Position numbers and translations under genes: made by a program. Under the pieces are notes generated by a model. It was not told where the DNA came from, did not search any database, and saw only the letters and a list, made by a program, of their open reading frames with translations. 64,000 nucleotides of DNA from Macquaria australasica (taxonomy: Eukaryota; Chordata; Actinopteri; Centrarchiformes; Percichthyidae), in NCBI GenBank assembly GCA_005408345.1, contig SEMN01000018.1, positions 1,775,501-1,839,500 on the forward strand, given 5' to 3'. Each line of letters opens with the position of its first letter. The stretch's first letter is position 1. This document shows, piece by piece, positions 24,441 to 38,277 of this stretch.

Positions 24441-27400
24441 AATATGTCAGTGCTGTGCTCCTGAGTTTTTGATTTTATCACATCACTTGTTACCAACAAC
24501 AACATGCTAAATCATCTGCTGCTTTGTGTAGGATGTCTACAGTCAGTGTTGTGCAGTAAGACAACACTGAGTAACGTGTTCCAGTAATGTGACACATTTT
24601 GGTTGTTTGCGGTCTTACCAGGAGTTGTGACTGGTCCGGGACGTGTTAGCTTGGCACAGAAGCTTGAAGTGAGGGAGACGACTAGAGAGTAACTCCAAAT
24701 TTGTCTTATGTATATGATGCTGCGTCTTTTTAGCTGCTAGGTAAGTCTACAATCAGGAATCAGAGTTTGGCAGGCGGCAGACATTTTGACTCATCAAAGC
24801 AGGAAAAGCACAGGTGAAACAAGTTTCTTAGCTCACCTAAATGGAATGCAGTTAGTTTTAATCTTATCAATGACACCTGTGCTTGTTTTTGTCCATTATT
24901 AATGCTTCTTCATTTACAATACCCATTCATTAGTGCTGTAATTGTTGCTCCTGATTTAACAATTCATGACATGATTCTCAGTACAGTTTTTTGCAATAAG
25001 TGACTTGATGAGAACTGATAACTGAGAATTATCATCTAATAGCTCCAAAACAGTTATAAGTGTCATTTATAAGCACTCATTTGAATTAAGATGACTCATT
25101 CGTGTTGTGAATACATTTATTATTATAGCCGCAGCCCTGAAAGTAGGGTTCATAAGGTCATAATTATTATACCTACCAATGCAACAACAAGCTAATAGCC
25201 CATATTTGGCAGTGAATGAAGACATTCCCCTTTTTCGGTCTTTGATGTATCATCATTTGTTTGATTCTTTTCACTTTCAGTCATTTCTGAGAGCATTTTA
25301 AAATGGTACTTATCTACATTTTGAATGACCATGTTTTACTGATGTAAGACCATGTTATTGTGAAATCAAGTTGTAGTATCTCATTATTATAATTTGTATT
25401 TTTGGAAAATATACTTGGTCACAAAATGCTTGTGTTTTGGAATGCCCTAATATGCTTCAGTGCTCTTTTTGAAGTTGAATGCTTTGTAAAAAAGATTTAT
25501 GATAAGTAGCTATGGAACTAATGTGGGTTTCAGCTGCAATGTCCTCATCTGTAAACAAAACATGCTTTTTATGAGCAGAGTGATGAAGTGACTCAATATA
25601 ATAGAAATACTGGCAGCAACAGAGCGGTGAAAAATGTTTCATGTCCTCAGCATGCATGCAAACATGTCAATGATCTGCCTGAAAACATCTATCACCACGA
25701 GCATCCGATGCTGCAAACTACGCCAAAACAAGCCAACTCAGTGACCCACTTTAAATCTCAGCTAAGGCCTGTCAACAGGTGTGAAGGCAGACAAAGTGTT
25801 GAACAAACTTTGGCTGTCAAGGCAGAAAATGAAAGATAGACTTTGACAAACGGAGTTGTGCATGAAAGATCTGCCTTGTCCATGGTGTCTCATTAGTTGG
25901 CGTGGTTCCGGGGCCATTTTAATGCTGTCGTCTGTAAAGGCCCTAATTAGAGACAGCTGAACAGATTTAAGATGTGGAGGGAAAAGGAGGAGGAGGAGGA
26001 AAAGGGGGCTTAACACCTTTTCTACTAACTGGTTGGTAACCTGTCATACTCTTCTTACAGAGTTTGTCTTTATCTCAGCATTACTCATTCAGAAAGTGTC
26101 CTTTCAAGCTGTTATCACACAATCGTCCATGTGAAGAAGAAAATGGAGTGAGAAAAGTCTTGGAGAGATATGAAGAGAGAGAGTTAACAGTTTAATATTC
26201 TGGTCAGTCCGTTTCATAAAGCTTCAAAGTGGTATTCTGTAGAAGAACCGACATATCTCTATATGTTATCTATTTAATCTGAGCACTTATTGCATGCCAT
26301 TGTATGTTGGTACTGCACTTCTTACAGATCAACTGTTAAGCAAACACTGTGGATAGTGCTATCAGGTCTTTTTCCTTGATTTCTTTTATCATTAGATCTG
26401 TAGATCTTGAGTATCTGTAGAAAAAGGTTGGTGTGCACAAGTGGATAAATCAGCAGCAGTTATTTACTGTGTACTGATGCATTGGTACAGCCCCAAATGT
26501 ATAGGCCCGACTAAGGCAGATAAATCTGAAAACAACTTGCTTCTACACTACAATGCAAGGCTGTCAATTTAAGTCTCATTCACTCTGGAGAGCATTTTTT
26601 TAAAAAGGATCACTTTCAGATGTGATGAGATGGCGGTTTAGTGTGGATCTAAGGCCAAACAAAGAGGAATACATACCTTAGAAAAAGCAAAAATGACATT
26701 GCCTGTGTGTACACCACTGTGTTTCATAACTGAGATTTAACACCAAACTTCTGGCAGAACAGATAAGACAGCAGCCGTGTGTGTAACGTACACATTAACG
26801 TACAGCAAACGTGCCAAGGCTCGAAACACAGTGAAAACACTAATACATAATGTTTTCCTATTCCTACTGCCTATTACTGACTTGAGTGGTGCACTGCCCA
26901 GTTTATGTCATGTGAATTATCACCGGGACAGAAAAACAAACTCACTCCACACCCATTCCAGACCAAGAACACCATCTTTAACTACATTTAAGATTAAAGG
27001 CCTTGAACTTAAACAACATCATTCTTTTGACATTTTAAGATTTCTTTTTCTGATTTACAGACACTCTCTTGTTTCTACCTGCTGGTCTACACCTGTAACA
27101 CTATGTTGTGTCCCCAGCAACACTAAACAGACCTTTCTCACAGTAGACATTTTCACTTGTCAATCACAGGTCAAACTAATAGCATTAATAAAGGCTGCAC
27201 TGCATTTAGTTGAGCCAGTTCTAGGGCTCCTGTGTTTTGCATCCTGGCCCATTGGCACGGTTTACTGGCACACCTAAATGGAGTAGAGCCATAATTAAGG
27301 TTATTAGTTACACCTGTGCTTTTCCTGCTACGACAAGTCAAGATTTCTGCTGTGAGAAATGCCTATTAGCTAGCCAAACCCTCTACAATTAAGATTCTCC

Positions 27401-30400
27401 ATTTATTATTATTTGTTTCTGAACCGTATCCTACCTACAGTATCAGTATGCCCAATACTTATAATACCCATAATACCTATAGTACTTCCTGCTTTGGTGC
27501 AGCCATGGAAAAAAAACTATCAACCAACTGGTGTATATCACATTACTTCCAGTTCTAAGCTTATTTGACATCCTCTGATTACACCTGTCTCTGTGTGTAA
27601 TTCCAGATCCTTTTTAAACTTGCCTGTGTTTTCACCACTTGACTGAATTTGTCATATGTTGTATGCCTCAACTGGTACTGAGCCACTCAACATCTGGGCA
27701 TTGAGCCCTTTCCTCTCCACACCTCTTGCACCAAGTGTCTAACCACAACCAGAATCGGATACCCTTTTAATCATCAAGTACAATACATTTACAAGCATTT
27801 AGCGTGGCAATGTGTGCAGAGACAAATGAGGTACTTGGAGTATGCACTGGCACACAGTGCAAAGGACTTGTAGGAAGAGTGTCGCTACTTCAGCAGTCAA
27901 CTAGATGTCCAAGTAACAAGAGAACCACATGAGAAAAAAATAACTGGGCTAGACTTACTGGAAGAAGTTGAATGAATATTTGCACTCTTCCAGTAAATCA
28001 GTCAGTGTCAGTGCCAAGTTATTTTTTACATTGTACAAGGACAGCAGCTCCTCACGCTGCAACAAAGTTACAGATTGCACATTGTATCGTATTCACAACA
28101 ACAGATTCCTCAATGGACAATTGGGAGTCGAATACAAAAGGCAAAGCCAGGTCTCAGGATATTATGTGTACCCCTGCTCTTAAAAAGATATTTTGAAAAA
28201 TCATTGAATGGGTATTACAATATGTCCTCTATTACCCTTGGTATCAACTGCTGTTTTTAAGTGAGTGTTACAGTAGAGTAAAATTCCAGATCACCAGCAG
28301 TAGAAGCTACCAGAGTGAAGCTGTAGCCTCAAGACGAAACATTTTCCAGTACCACAGATAATCCTGTATTACAGAGGACCTTGCTTGAGTAAGGGGTAAT
28401 TTTACTCTATATTATTAAATGGAGATTGCTGCAGATCCTGTTCAGTGTGCAGACAGCTACACACAAACATGCACACACACAGTTGGCAAAATCATTCCAG
28501 CCAGTCATAAGACCTAATAGCTAATGTGCATTTTCATTCCATTTGGCCCGTAGAAATGGATACCCTCCCATGGGGATCCAAGTGTAAGCATGCCGTGGCA
28601 GAGCGTATCCAGTCTGCACCGAAAACCTATTTGTGCTTTGAGAAAAGCCATACATTCTCAAAATAGTATGTGTGATTGGGTTACCGTCTCTGTATTCCAC
28701 TGGCATAGTGTCATATATCACATCTCACCATGTGCTAGGTGACATAATCCAGCCAGCATGAGACGGCGCTGTGCAGATGATTACAGGGACAGGTGTGTTT
28801 TTTATTTCCTACCCTAAATACATTAGAGCTGGGATATTTCACATCTCCATTTAATAGCTTCTGGTTCTTTTCTCACTCTCCTCCGATGGCACATACAGAA
28901 GACACAGTGGTGGTTTGATTTCCATGGGCATGCATGACTTATGAGTTAGTATTGTAAGTATTTTAGGTAATGGGGAACTGAAAGCATGAAAAATGTCTCC
29001 ATTTAAACTTTGGAGGGATGCATATTTGAGTGATGATTCAACGCCAGGATGCATTGCGTGCTACATGAACAATACTTGGAGAGAAGAAAAGGTGATTCTG
29101 TCAAGGCTTACATTTACTATGCATAAATGTGCTCTAGCAAGCCAAACAAGCCCAGTGTCCCAGTAGTATTTTAAACCGGAGGTACATGAGGCTGCACTGC
29201 AGAAAAGAGATTAACGTAGATTAGCATTTAGTGGATAATCAAGACCTTATTGTTTGGAAGTTAAAATAAATATAATGTACAGTAACTGAAAGGTAAGTGG
29301 AAAGACAAGTGTACTGCTGAGTTTACAAGTTACTATTATTGATATTTACTAGCAATTTATTCTATAGCAACTTTTCATGTAATAAGTATCAAATCACACA
29401 TACAGTGTGCAATTTCAAATTGCAAAAGTTCAAAACAATATTTAGCAATGTTTGCAGTGAAAAATAAGCCAACATTTGACCTGACAAGCAAGTCACCATC
29501 AATGCTACCTTGTAAATGCCTAACATGTTAAGATCTGATTGAGCACAACCCTGAGCTTTAGTACACTATAGGTCCATTCGGTAACTGTATAGAATACAAG
29601 AAGGGGTTTTAAATATGTTTTGGCAGTCACTGTGTTATTGGTTAAGCTAATTATCTGGGCTTAGCTGAGCCTGTTCCAAGGAGCATTCAATCTACACTAA
29701 TACATTCTGTAAGCAGAGCACACTTTGTATTTGAACAATAATGTTTTGAAGTCAGTAAAATGCTGTAGCTATAGTCACATCTTCATTTTATTCTCCTTTC
29801 AACTGCTTATTCATATCATATCTGCAGTGAGGTGTCCAATGTGTATTCTAAACTGTATGAGGCTTCTCACATCAGTAACTCTCATTGCTGCTTTCTAAAA
29901 TTAGCATCATTAATGATGGTGCTTGATAACCATGAAATGTGTCTGCTGCATCTGATAAATCTCGTAGCTCGGTCTCACACATGAGGAAACCTTCATATCA
30001 TAATGAAGAGGAAGGGAGACATAGTTAAGTTTGTTTCTGCCACAGTGATGGGTTTCATTACTATGGCCTCTGAGACAGTGGGGTTTTTGCTATCAAGCAA
30101 TGTGGCTACATTGTCTACAGTGGTTCTGTGGAATTGTTGGACTAAAATATTAAAGAAATGCAACATAAACACATGATTTTATTGGGAAATATGGTCCTGC
30201 AGGAAACGGATTGAAATATGTTTGGGTCATTTCATGGTTACAATAATCGATATATTAAATAAATGTTTTCTTTGCACAATGTGTTGCCTTAATGCAGTTT
30301 CAGAACTAATGCATGAATGTCTCTGGAGGATCATAAGGGCCTTTTTATTTAGTTATGAAGTTTGAAGTTTTGATTATTGGACGTGTCATTCATGAACAAA

Positions 30401-30744
30401 TTGTTGCTATTGCTATTTTTCACAAATGTGGAAAGAATGGAACACAAACATTGACTAATATGCACACAATAAGGACGTAATGATTGGTTATTGATTACGC
30501 TTCATTTACCACCTGATATAGAGCTCATCAGGAATGATTCATGAAGAACGTGGTCAGTACATAGATCATTAGACACTGGTTCATTAAGTGTGACAGTCTG
30601 TTCTCAATTAACTTACAAAGTGCTTGAAGTTATTCAGGAAAACAGTACTATTCATTAATTAGAATTTAGTTCCTGATTTGTTTGTTACATGTTCCTTGGT
30701 AACTACTCAGTATTTTCTATAGACAGACAAATATTTTAAATGGC

Positions 30745-30905
30745 TGCATTTATGTAGTGATTTTATCCAAAGCGCTTTTTTTGCTCATTCACATTACCAT
30801 TCACACGCACACAAGGTGCTGGCATTACAATTTGGGGTTCAGTGTCTTGCCCAAAGACACTTTGGCCACAGGAGGAGCTGGGGATCAGACCATTTTGTCT
30901 ACCTT
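30745..30905 (+). repeat. degenerate SINE-like teleost repeat
   Basis: Contains in order TTTTATCCAAAGCGCTTT, CATTCACACGCACACAAGGTGC, GGGGTTCAGTGTCTTGCCCA, AGACACTTTGGCCACAGGAG and GGGGATCAGACC. These are the signature blocks of a very common fish interspersed repeat, here partly deleted. Confidence 0.7.
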
Positions 30906-32144
30906 ACTGTAAAGTGTTACCAAGAAACTCCTATTCTACCATAAAAGACACAGCTGTGGGATTCCTCAACACTTGATCTGGGTCAAGCTCTCTGTCAGTC
31001 AAGTGCAAGGTGATGCCCATGAAGCCCAGTGAATTGAAGAGTAGAGTCATTACAGGACACTTTGACATACCTCTTTGATAGGAGGTGATGACATCTGCCA
31101 AGCTATGCAGACATGCCCTCCAGAGACGGTAACCAAGGTCAACTCATCCCGCTGCCAAGATTTTAAGTCCAGTGGAATTCCAGTTGCCGTAAGACAACCA
31201 ATACTCACAGAACAACTGAGGTCTGTATAAAAACAGTGCCGTACTGGCAATGTTTCAAACCCTCACAGCCTAAAGTTAATCCAAAGTCTTTCTCAATGGA
31301 AGCTTCTGTTTTAGAGGGAATCAGTTTTGTAACAACAAGAATGATAGTCATTCTTGCCAGGTTTAAGAGTAGATCAAACAATCTTTCAGAGCTCCTCTTT
31401 TTTCATACTATCATAGTTTTATACTACCTAGCTTAGGAGATAAATACATTTACTTGCCTTGACATGCAATTCGAAATGCACATAAATTACTCAAATTGTG
31501 ATACACCCCTTAATGAAGTTATTTAAGTATATAAAACAATGGAAACCTGATATGCTGAATATGTTTTTCAGGAATACGTTGCTTGGGTTAGGGTGAATCT
31601 ACTGTATAAGTTTTCCATTTTGGAATGGAAATGGCATGTCTGTTATGTTTTGAGTTAAGTTTCATAACCCTTAAGTCCTTCTCAGCAGCTAAAAAAGTAA
31701 ACACATCTTCCTTTGTAGATGTGTTGTTGACCCATGACAGCAAAATGTCAGTGAGAGCAGTAAAATGGACAGCTATCAGCCCAGTTAAAAGCAAACAAAG
31801 GGAAAGCTGAGGAAACCATGCTAACTCACAGTGAATGTCAGGTATTTGCTCTGACAAGTAATCTTGACTTCAGGCAGACATACCCCATCCTTCATGTTAA
31901 GACTGCACCAGGCAGACACTTTCCTCTGCCTGTCAGAATCAATGTTAGCATTGGGACTATTTACAGTTCTTTGTTTAGAAGTCTAAATTTATATACTGTA
32001 CATTTTTCTGCTCTGGGAGTTTCAGAGGGATGCACTTGACTTGCAATTGCTCATTTCCTTTTTGCTTTGTTTTATTCAGTCTGCTTCATGTGAAGCTGCT
32101 TTGGTTTGTGCCAGCAGGTCAGACTCACTGGTAGACTAAAAAAA

Positions 32145-32324
32145 TCATGATAAAGTGCCCTCTAGGGCGGCCCAGTGTGCAAACAACATGATAAACTGCC
32201 CTCTGGGTGCCTTTCCAGTGGACAAAACTTGATCAAGTGCCCTCTAGGGTGCCCTTCCAGTGGAGAAGACATGATCCAGTGCACTTTTGGCTGCCCTTCC
32301 AGTGGAGAAAACGCAATACAGTGC
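32145..32324 (+). repeat. minisatellite, about 42-bp unit, four degenerate copies
   Basis: Units run from ACATGATAAA or ACTTGATCAA through GTGCCCTCTAGG and GCCCTTCCAGTGGA, measuring 41-42 bp. Two units are close to identical and the outer ones are more diverged. In one frame (32175-32360) the unit encodes a 14-residue peptide with GCPSSGE; I regard this as incidental. Confidence 0.8.
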
Positions 32325-32949
32325 CATATACCACACCACTTACAGCTGGTGCCCTTTTAATTTTTTTCGCCCCTACCTCTCAAACAACCAGAGTCCGCCA
32401 CTGGTCAGACTGTAGCTACTTGAGTCCTTGTGCAGAAACAACTGATAACATTCACCAAGTCCTTCCGCTAAGGAAGTTAGATTGCTTTTCGATTCAAGTA
32501 ATTTCGTTCCGTAGATAAGGAAAAAAACAGGATAGAAATGTTATCTGTATTTATTTGGCTTGTGAAGGCTAGTGGTAACACAAAATCTTTACAGCTGCCA
32601 ATGAAATGGTGGCTTTCAGAGCAAGCATTTGCAATAAAAAACTGACAAAGCCAAACATTTGAAATGATACAGCCCGCTGACAGTCCTTATCTGCAAACTG
32701 GTAATACTTCATAAAATGGGTTTCTTATTGGAGGGCAGCCAATGAATGAAGCACAATGAGACCACAACAAAAGCTGAACCGATAAGAAACTGAAAGAGGA
32801 GAAACACAGTGCCACATCAAAGATATTATTTAAAGACATTATTTATACAGGCAATGTTTGCTGAGCATGAATGCGTTTCCTCACCAACACCCAGGTTTCT
32901 ATTCAGACAGTTTCAGACACACCTGTGAGTACACCCATTGAACTTCTCA

Positions 32950-33015
32950 TACTGTCCACTCAGTAGCCTGGGGTCAAGTGCCTTGCTTAATGGCACTAGT
33001 AGCTACTGAGATAAG
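32950..33015 (+). repeat. short fragment of interspersed repeat
   Basis: GGGGTCAAGTGCCTTGCTTA then ATGGCACTAGTAGCT resembles the GTGCCTTGCTCAAGGGCAC block of fish SINE-like repeats. Only this fragment remains. Confidence 0.35.
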
Positions 33016-33591
33016 GGTGTGCCTCATCCACATTTCCAAACAACTGATCCACATTTCCAAAAAAGCCATCACTGGCCAAGCTTTTACTTTTCAGTTTCTT
33101 CTTCATAATTGAAACCAAGCAAATATTGACAGACATCTTTTATCTACTGTCCAAATAACCTTGTCAGAGCATTAGTGGTACTCTTTTATTACAGCTGTTT
33201 TGTGATTATTTATTTGTGATTTGTTCATCTAGTTTTTATGTGATCAGTTTACTGCTAATCACGGTAGCCATGATACTGGCTGTCTGAGGCTAACATGTTG
33301 CTGTGCTAATACAACATTCGATGTAACTGTTGGCTAATTATTGATGTAATGTGTTACACTTTTACTCTTGTGGACTGTATGTGTCTATGTGTCTACTAGA
33401 TTATTTTACTGTGTTGTACTTCCTATGGGGACTCAATGTTGATATTTCACTAGTGGTTGGCGAAGCCCAAAACAAAGCTTAAAGTGACAATACAACTAAT
33501 GTGACAGCTAGTCTATGCTTTTGTTAACCCAGTTTTCTTGTTAATATTCAAATTCATTTTTACAATACCTTTGGTTTATACTACCTGCTCT

Positions 33592-33820
33592 GCATCAAAC
33601 AGTGCCAGACAAAGTTAGCAACTAGCTGGTTAACATAGTGGAGCAACTAAAGAGCCAAATATTTCCCTCAGGAGTTGATGGAGCCCAAAATAGACCTAAA
33701 GGGAAAATGAATATTGTACTTATCACGTGGTCAAAAACACAACTCCAAATAAATGTAAACGTTGCTGCTGGATGTGTGAACTGTTTGCTAACACGTTCAC
33801 CATATCAACTTCATAAAGTT
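33592..33820 (+). repeat. dispersed repeat family 2, copy B
   Basis: Same family and orientation as 24218-24440, with matching order of blocks. It continues to about 33860 with CTCCTAGTGGCC, a typical tail of this type of element. Confidence 0.75.
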
Positions 33821-35269
33821 GTGTTTACAGCTTGTTGCGTTGCCTCCTAGTGGCCAAAAAAATATATTATTGCAGGTTCAAAGCACCATGCTCATCCACT
33901 TTTTGGTCACTACTGCTTTTTTGACTTTAATTAGACCATCACTAGTCAAAGCATTGACTGTAAGCAAAGAAAACTTCACTAACATATAGATTCAGGGCCC
34001 AGACAGACTTGGTGTCTGTGGAGAAACACTTCTTCTCCAGTAGAGCTTAAACCTGTGACCCAGATCCCTTGAAAACTCCCTTGGCTGCTTGAAGAGGTGG
34101 GGGGAGACGGTGCTCTCACTGCCTGAAATGACAAACAGCAGGCAGGCGGTGGCATGCTTTGCTTGCCAAATACAGCACTCCACATTCAAATAGTGCTGAC
34201 AGGGAAAACATAGACACTGTTATCCAGGGTCCCCCTCTCTGGAGTGAGATGTTGAGGGGAAAAAATACTCCCACCAGTAGACATAGACCTGCCTGTATTC
34301 AGTGAGTGAGGGTTTCTACTGTTTTTATCGTGGAAAAATCACATAACTGCAGATTTGGGGATTTTCTTTTTCTTACTTGCACATGGGAACTGATGTGTTT
34401 AATGACTTTCAGGATGGACGGGCCTGTGAAACCAGTAACAATCCATTGTTCAAATTAAAAAATACATTGACTTCATCATTGAAAAAGAAAATCATTGAAA
34501 AAAATCATTTTAACCATCCTGACAAACCTCTCTTTATATATGTGGTTTTCATCTGACAATAGTGATGTACTCAGTGTAATTGTTGCCCTCTTTGTTTCCC
34601 ACTGACTTCATTGAACATTCGAGCTGTCCATTTTCTTTGATGGTTTTAATTCAGCCAAGCATACTGGCTGCTATTGCACTGCCCACTACAATGATTAACT
34701 GCAAAGTGCTGCATTCATTCATTCAAGCATATCCATCAAAGTACAGCTTCTTCTAACTGGAAACAAGTTTTCCCAAGGAAGCTGGCTCAGGAAACATCTG
34801 ACCTGTATTAAAGAATGAAAGGAGATTCCAAGACCGGCCAGTTTTGTTTCACTGGTTTAAGAGGCGTATCGTAATTTCAAATTAAAACATAGAGTTAAGC
34901 CCTATGGAAACCACTTAAAATAACATAGTGGAAACTTGAATGGCAGCTGGCCACTTTTGTAGCTGCCAGTAGAAGAGTCTTGCACCTACACTATATGAAT
35001 CACTATGTTTGGTCTACTCAGGACAGAGAAGAAGGAGAAAAAAAACATTTTGATTGTTCCTAACCTTACATGCATATATGATTTAAGGCAACATAATGGT
35101 GACTGACTTTGTATGAAAGAAAATATTTGTCCCATTCCCATTTGAAAGTTTTCTTATTATATCCCCAAATGTCCTTGATCCAGAAAAATGGGAGTCTTCT
35201 GAGTTCTTTAATAATACAATAAGTTTATGTTAAGGCCATTAGAACTTTTAATTCTTTCAACTTTGTTTC

Positions 35270-35283
35270 TTTTTTTTTTTTTT
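35270..35283. repeat. poly-T run
   Basis: Uninterrupted run of about 14 T in pdgfc intron 1. Confidence 0.85.
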
Positions 35284-36147
35284 GTCTGTTTGGTATGGAG
35301 GATGGTTCTAAATACTGCAATACCCATGAGCATCAGCTGCCATTTCTAAGGGGAAAAGGCAAAATTACAATGCTCTGTCATTGCAATAGTTACTGAATTC
35401 ATCTAAAATTGACCCAAAATCCAAAGTTAATTATTTTTAGCTGCTGAATGCATTATCAGGTTTCTATGCGGTAGAACATTTAGCTTCAGCACGTCGTAAG
35501 TCAACACCAACATGATTTTTAAGCTCTGTGATTAGATGGTTCTTACCAAAATGCTTCTTGGGAGTTGTAGCTGACTTCTCCCCTGAAGTTTTTTTTTACA
35601 GGATTGTACCTTTGACATTTTATGAAAGAACCAGATATTTTCTAATGCACTTGCAAATCTCCAGTCATTCAAATGGGAGAGCTTCGTGCCTAGACAAGCA
35701 TTAGAAGTGCTTCAACTGTCAGTCACCTAACATTGTCAATGTAAAAAATGAACAGGACTTTTACTTTTGGAACCCTGAATGACCAAAATAACTCCTCCCA
35801 CTATTAACAACTGTTCTCAGCCATCTATGAATGAATGAATGGGTGATGTACACTTCACATTACACCTTCAACAGTCATGATTCTTAACAAGGCCACCCAC
35901 TCTCTTTCCTGTTTTTTAAGTCCCCACTATAAACTGCTTATTTGTCTGCATCATAATCTAATGAATGCACAATGCACCTCTGTATCTTCAACCCTTCATG
36001 TATGTATGTATACGTGGAAAACTGCACATGGTCTCCATGGGCCTGTGACCCTTGTAACCCCAGTCCTCCCCTTAATCTCGTAATCTTTAGCGGAACAGAA
36101 GCCTCTATGATCATTGGCAGGTCTAGCACGTTGCATACCTTCCTCCA

Positions 36148-36172
36148 GTGGTGGTGGTGGGGGGGGGGGGGG
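36148..36172. repeat. GTG repeat and G-run
   Basis: Four GTG units followed by about 13 consecutive G. Confidence 0.9.
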
Positions 36173-37907
36173 TATGTGTGAATATCTGCAGGTAATCCGC
36201 ATCTCCTACTAATATTTGCAGCCGGATTTTTCTAATAAAACCTGGGCCTGTGCTTATGGGTGGGCTAGGTGGGGGCAAAAACATGGCCTTTCACGGGAAA
36301 GTGAAGCCAGGCCACCTAACTAAGAGAAGTGATATGAAGAGGTGCCCCCTGAGATGACCTGTCTGATTGGGGAGCTGAGATGCATCTCCAGCTAGATGTG
36401 CAGTGTTATACAACTGGCGGCTCTGCCAGCAAATCACAGCCTAATGGAAACAGGCACTGTAAACACTGTAGCATGAACAAAGGCCATCTCAGTGTAATGA
36501 AACAAGCTTATATAGGCTGTTAGTTAATAAGCCTGAAGACAAGGTGCAGCTATAGCTTTATTGTGATATATATTTGCTTAAATGGGAGAACAACTTTGAT
36601 TGAACTTTGTATTTAAATGCCACTCTATTAAATACACACACTACAAATCCTGTATTTTTATAACAAATCACAACTCTGTCTCTCTACCAATACATTTATA
36701 TGCTACTAATGTGCTTTTCCAAATGCCTCTTGGAAGAAACATAATGCTATCTGTAGGTCATGTCCTGCATCACATGTTGTTAGATTTAGGCAGCTAAAAC
36801 ACTTTGTTGAGAAGAAAGATTGTAGTTTTGGTTAAATACTGAAAAAGTCCCCATTGACTTTTTCAGACCAGATCAAACCAAGTGCTTTGAGGTTGCCTTA
36901 ACATATGGTAACCATTACACACACTATTAATAAGCTTTAGTTTCCAGTAGCAAATACTGTAGATAAAACACATTTATACGTTGACATTTGTTTTTCATGT
37001 TTTCTTCTTATGCTGATAAAAAAAAAAGTGTAATCTAGGTGGCATTATGTTTCTTACAAAACCTTTTTGCAAATGCAACTTAGTTGTACATAAATGTCCT
37101 TTTTAGGAAACAGTGCTGTAAGTGAAGACTGCATTAGCCTTTTACCAATCATCATGAAAAAAATGAGCCATGCAAATAACATCCTCTGTAAAATACTTGT
37201 GAGAGAAAGATTTTTTTCTCACAAGAAAAGGACTTTTAGACACAAGCAGATACTGTGGTGGTGGATGGCTACATGAATTTCCTTTCAACCCTGTTTCATT
37301 TCTAAAAACATACAAAGCATTTTTGTAGTGCAACTGCAGATGTCATTTTTAGCAATGGTTTTCCTTAATAACCATGAAACTGTATAGCCATGTGGCGAAC
37401 ACATGAAAATGACATGTGCGATACATGTTATTGTAACATAACCCTTGGTGGTAGAGGAAGGAAATGTTCACATTATTTATGACCACAACACCCAAAATTT
37501 ACATTTCAGAGTTCATGCCCATTCATTTAGCCTTTTTGAGACTTCTGTCAAAATCATTTATTGTGACAGATGGTTACCCTGCACAGCACTGGCCCTCAAT
37601 GGGAGCCCCTTCTGATATCTTATGGAGTCATCAGCAGCCGAGTGCCAAGTTTAATACGTCTGGGGACCGTAACTCTCCAGGCAACTACTACTAAACATGC
37701 CAGACAGGACTGGCTCCCTCCCCTCCCTCCGATCGATATCAAATTGTCTCACAGAGCATCACCAATCTAGCACGCCAGAACGGTGAGCACTCAGACGCTC
37801 CAGTCAAAGGTTACAGACGGGTTGGCCAGCTTCGCCCTCAGCCAATGTGTGACCGCCGTTTTAAAGAGTTCTTTGACAGTTTAACATCTCTCCACCCCAC
37901 ACTTCCC

Positions 37908-37932
37908 CCTCCTCCTCCTCCTCCTCCTCCTC
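37908..37932. repeat. CCT trinucleotide microsatellite
   Basis: About eight CCT units within a C/T-rich block that continues to about 37975. Confidence 0.92.
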
Positions 37933-38277
37933 ACCCACCTCCTTCATCCCCCTCCCTCCCCTCTCTCCTCCCTGTTGTTTTCCTTTCTCAGCCATCCTGA
38001 TTAAACCTGGAGATCCCAGCGGGAGGCTCTGATTTCCCAGCCCTGACTGTTACTGTAGTGAAGTCAGCGCTGCATGTCCTCACACAAGGCCAGTCAAACC
38101 CGCTGGCAATAGAAGACTGTGTAATGAATGAAGTTTGACCTGTGCAACATCTGCAGGATACTGGCATGTTGATACTTTGAACTGTACCCTGTGAGGTCCT
38201 GTTGTCTCTTTATGTTGTTGTATAAATCTCAGTCAATATGTCAGACCAATACAAATGTTTAAGTATTCACTGCACTT

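Noticed and set aside
26777..27277. Plus-strand open frame of 166 codons
   Set aside because: No domain, no signal of family membership, and no plausible splice or promoter context. It lies in pdgfc intron 1 and is probably a chance open frame.
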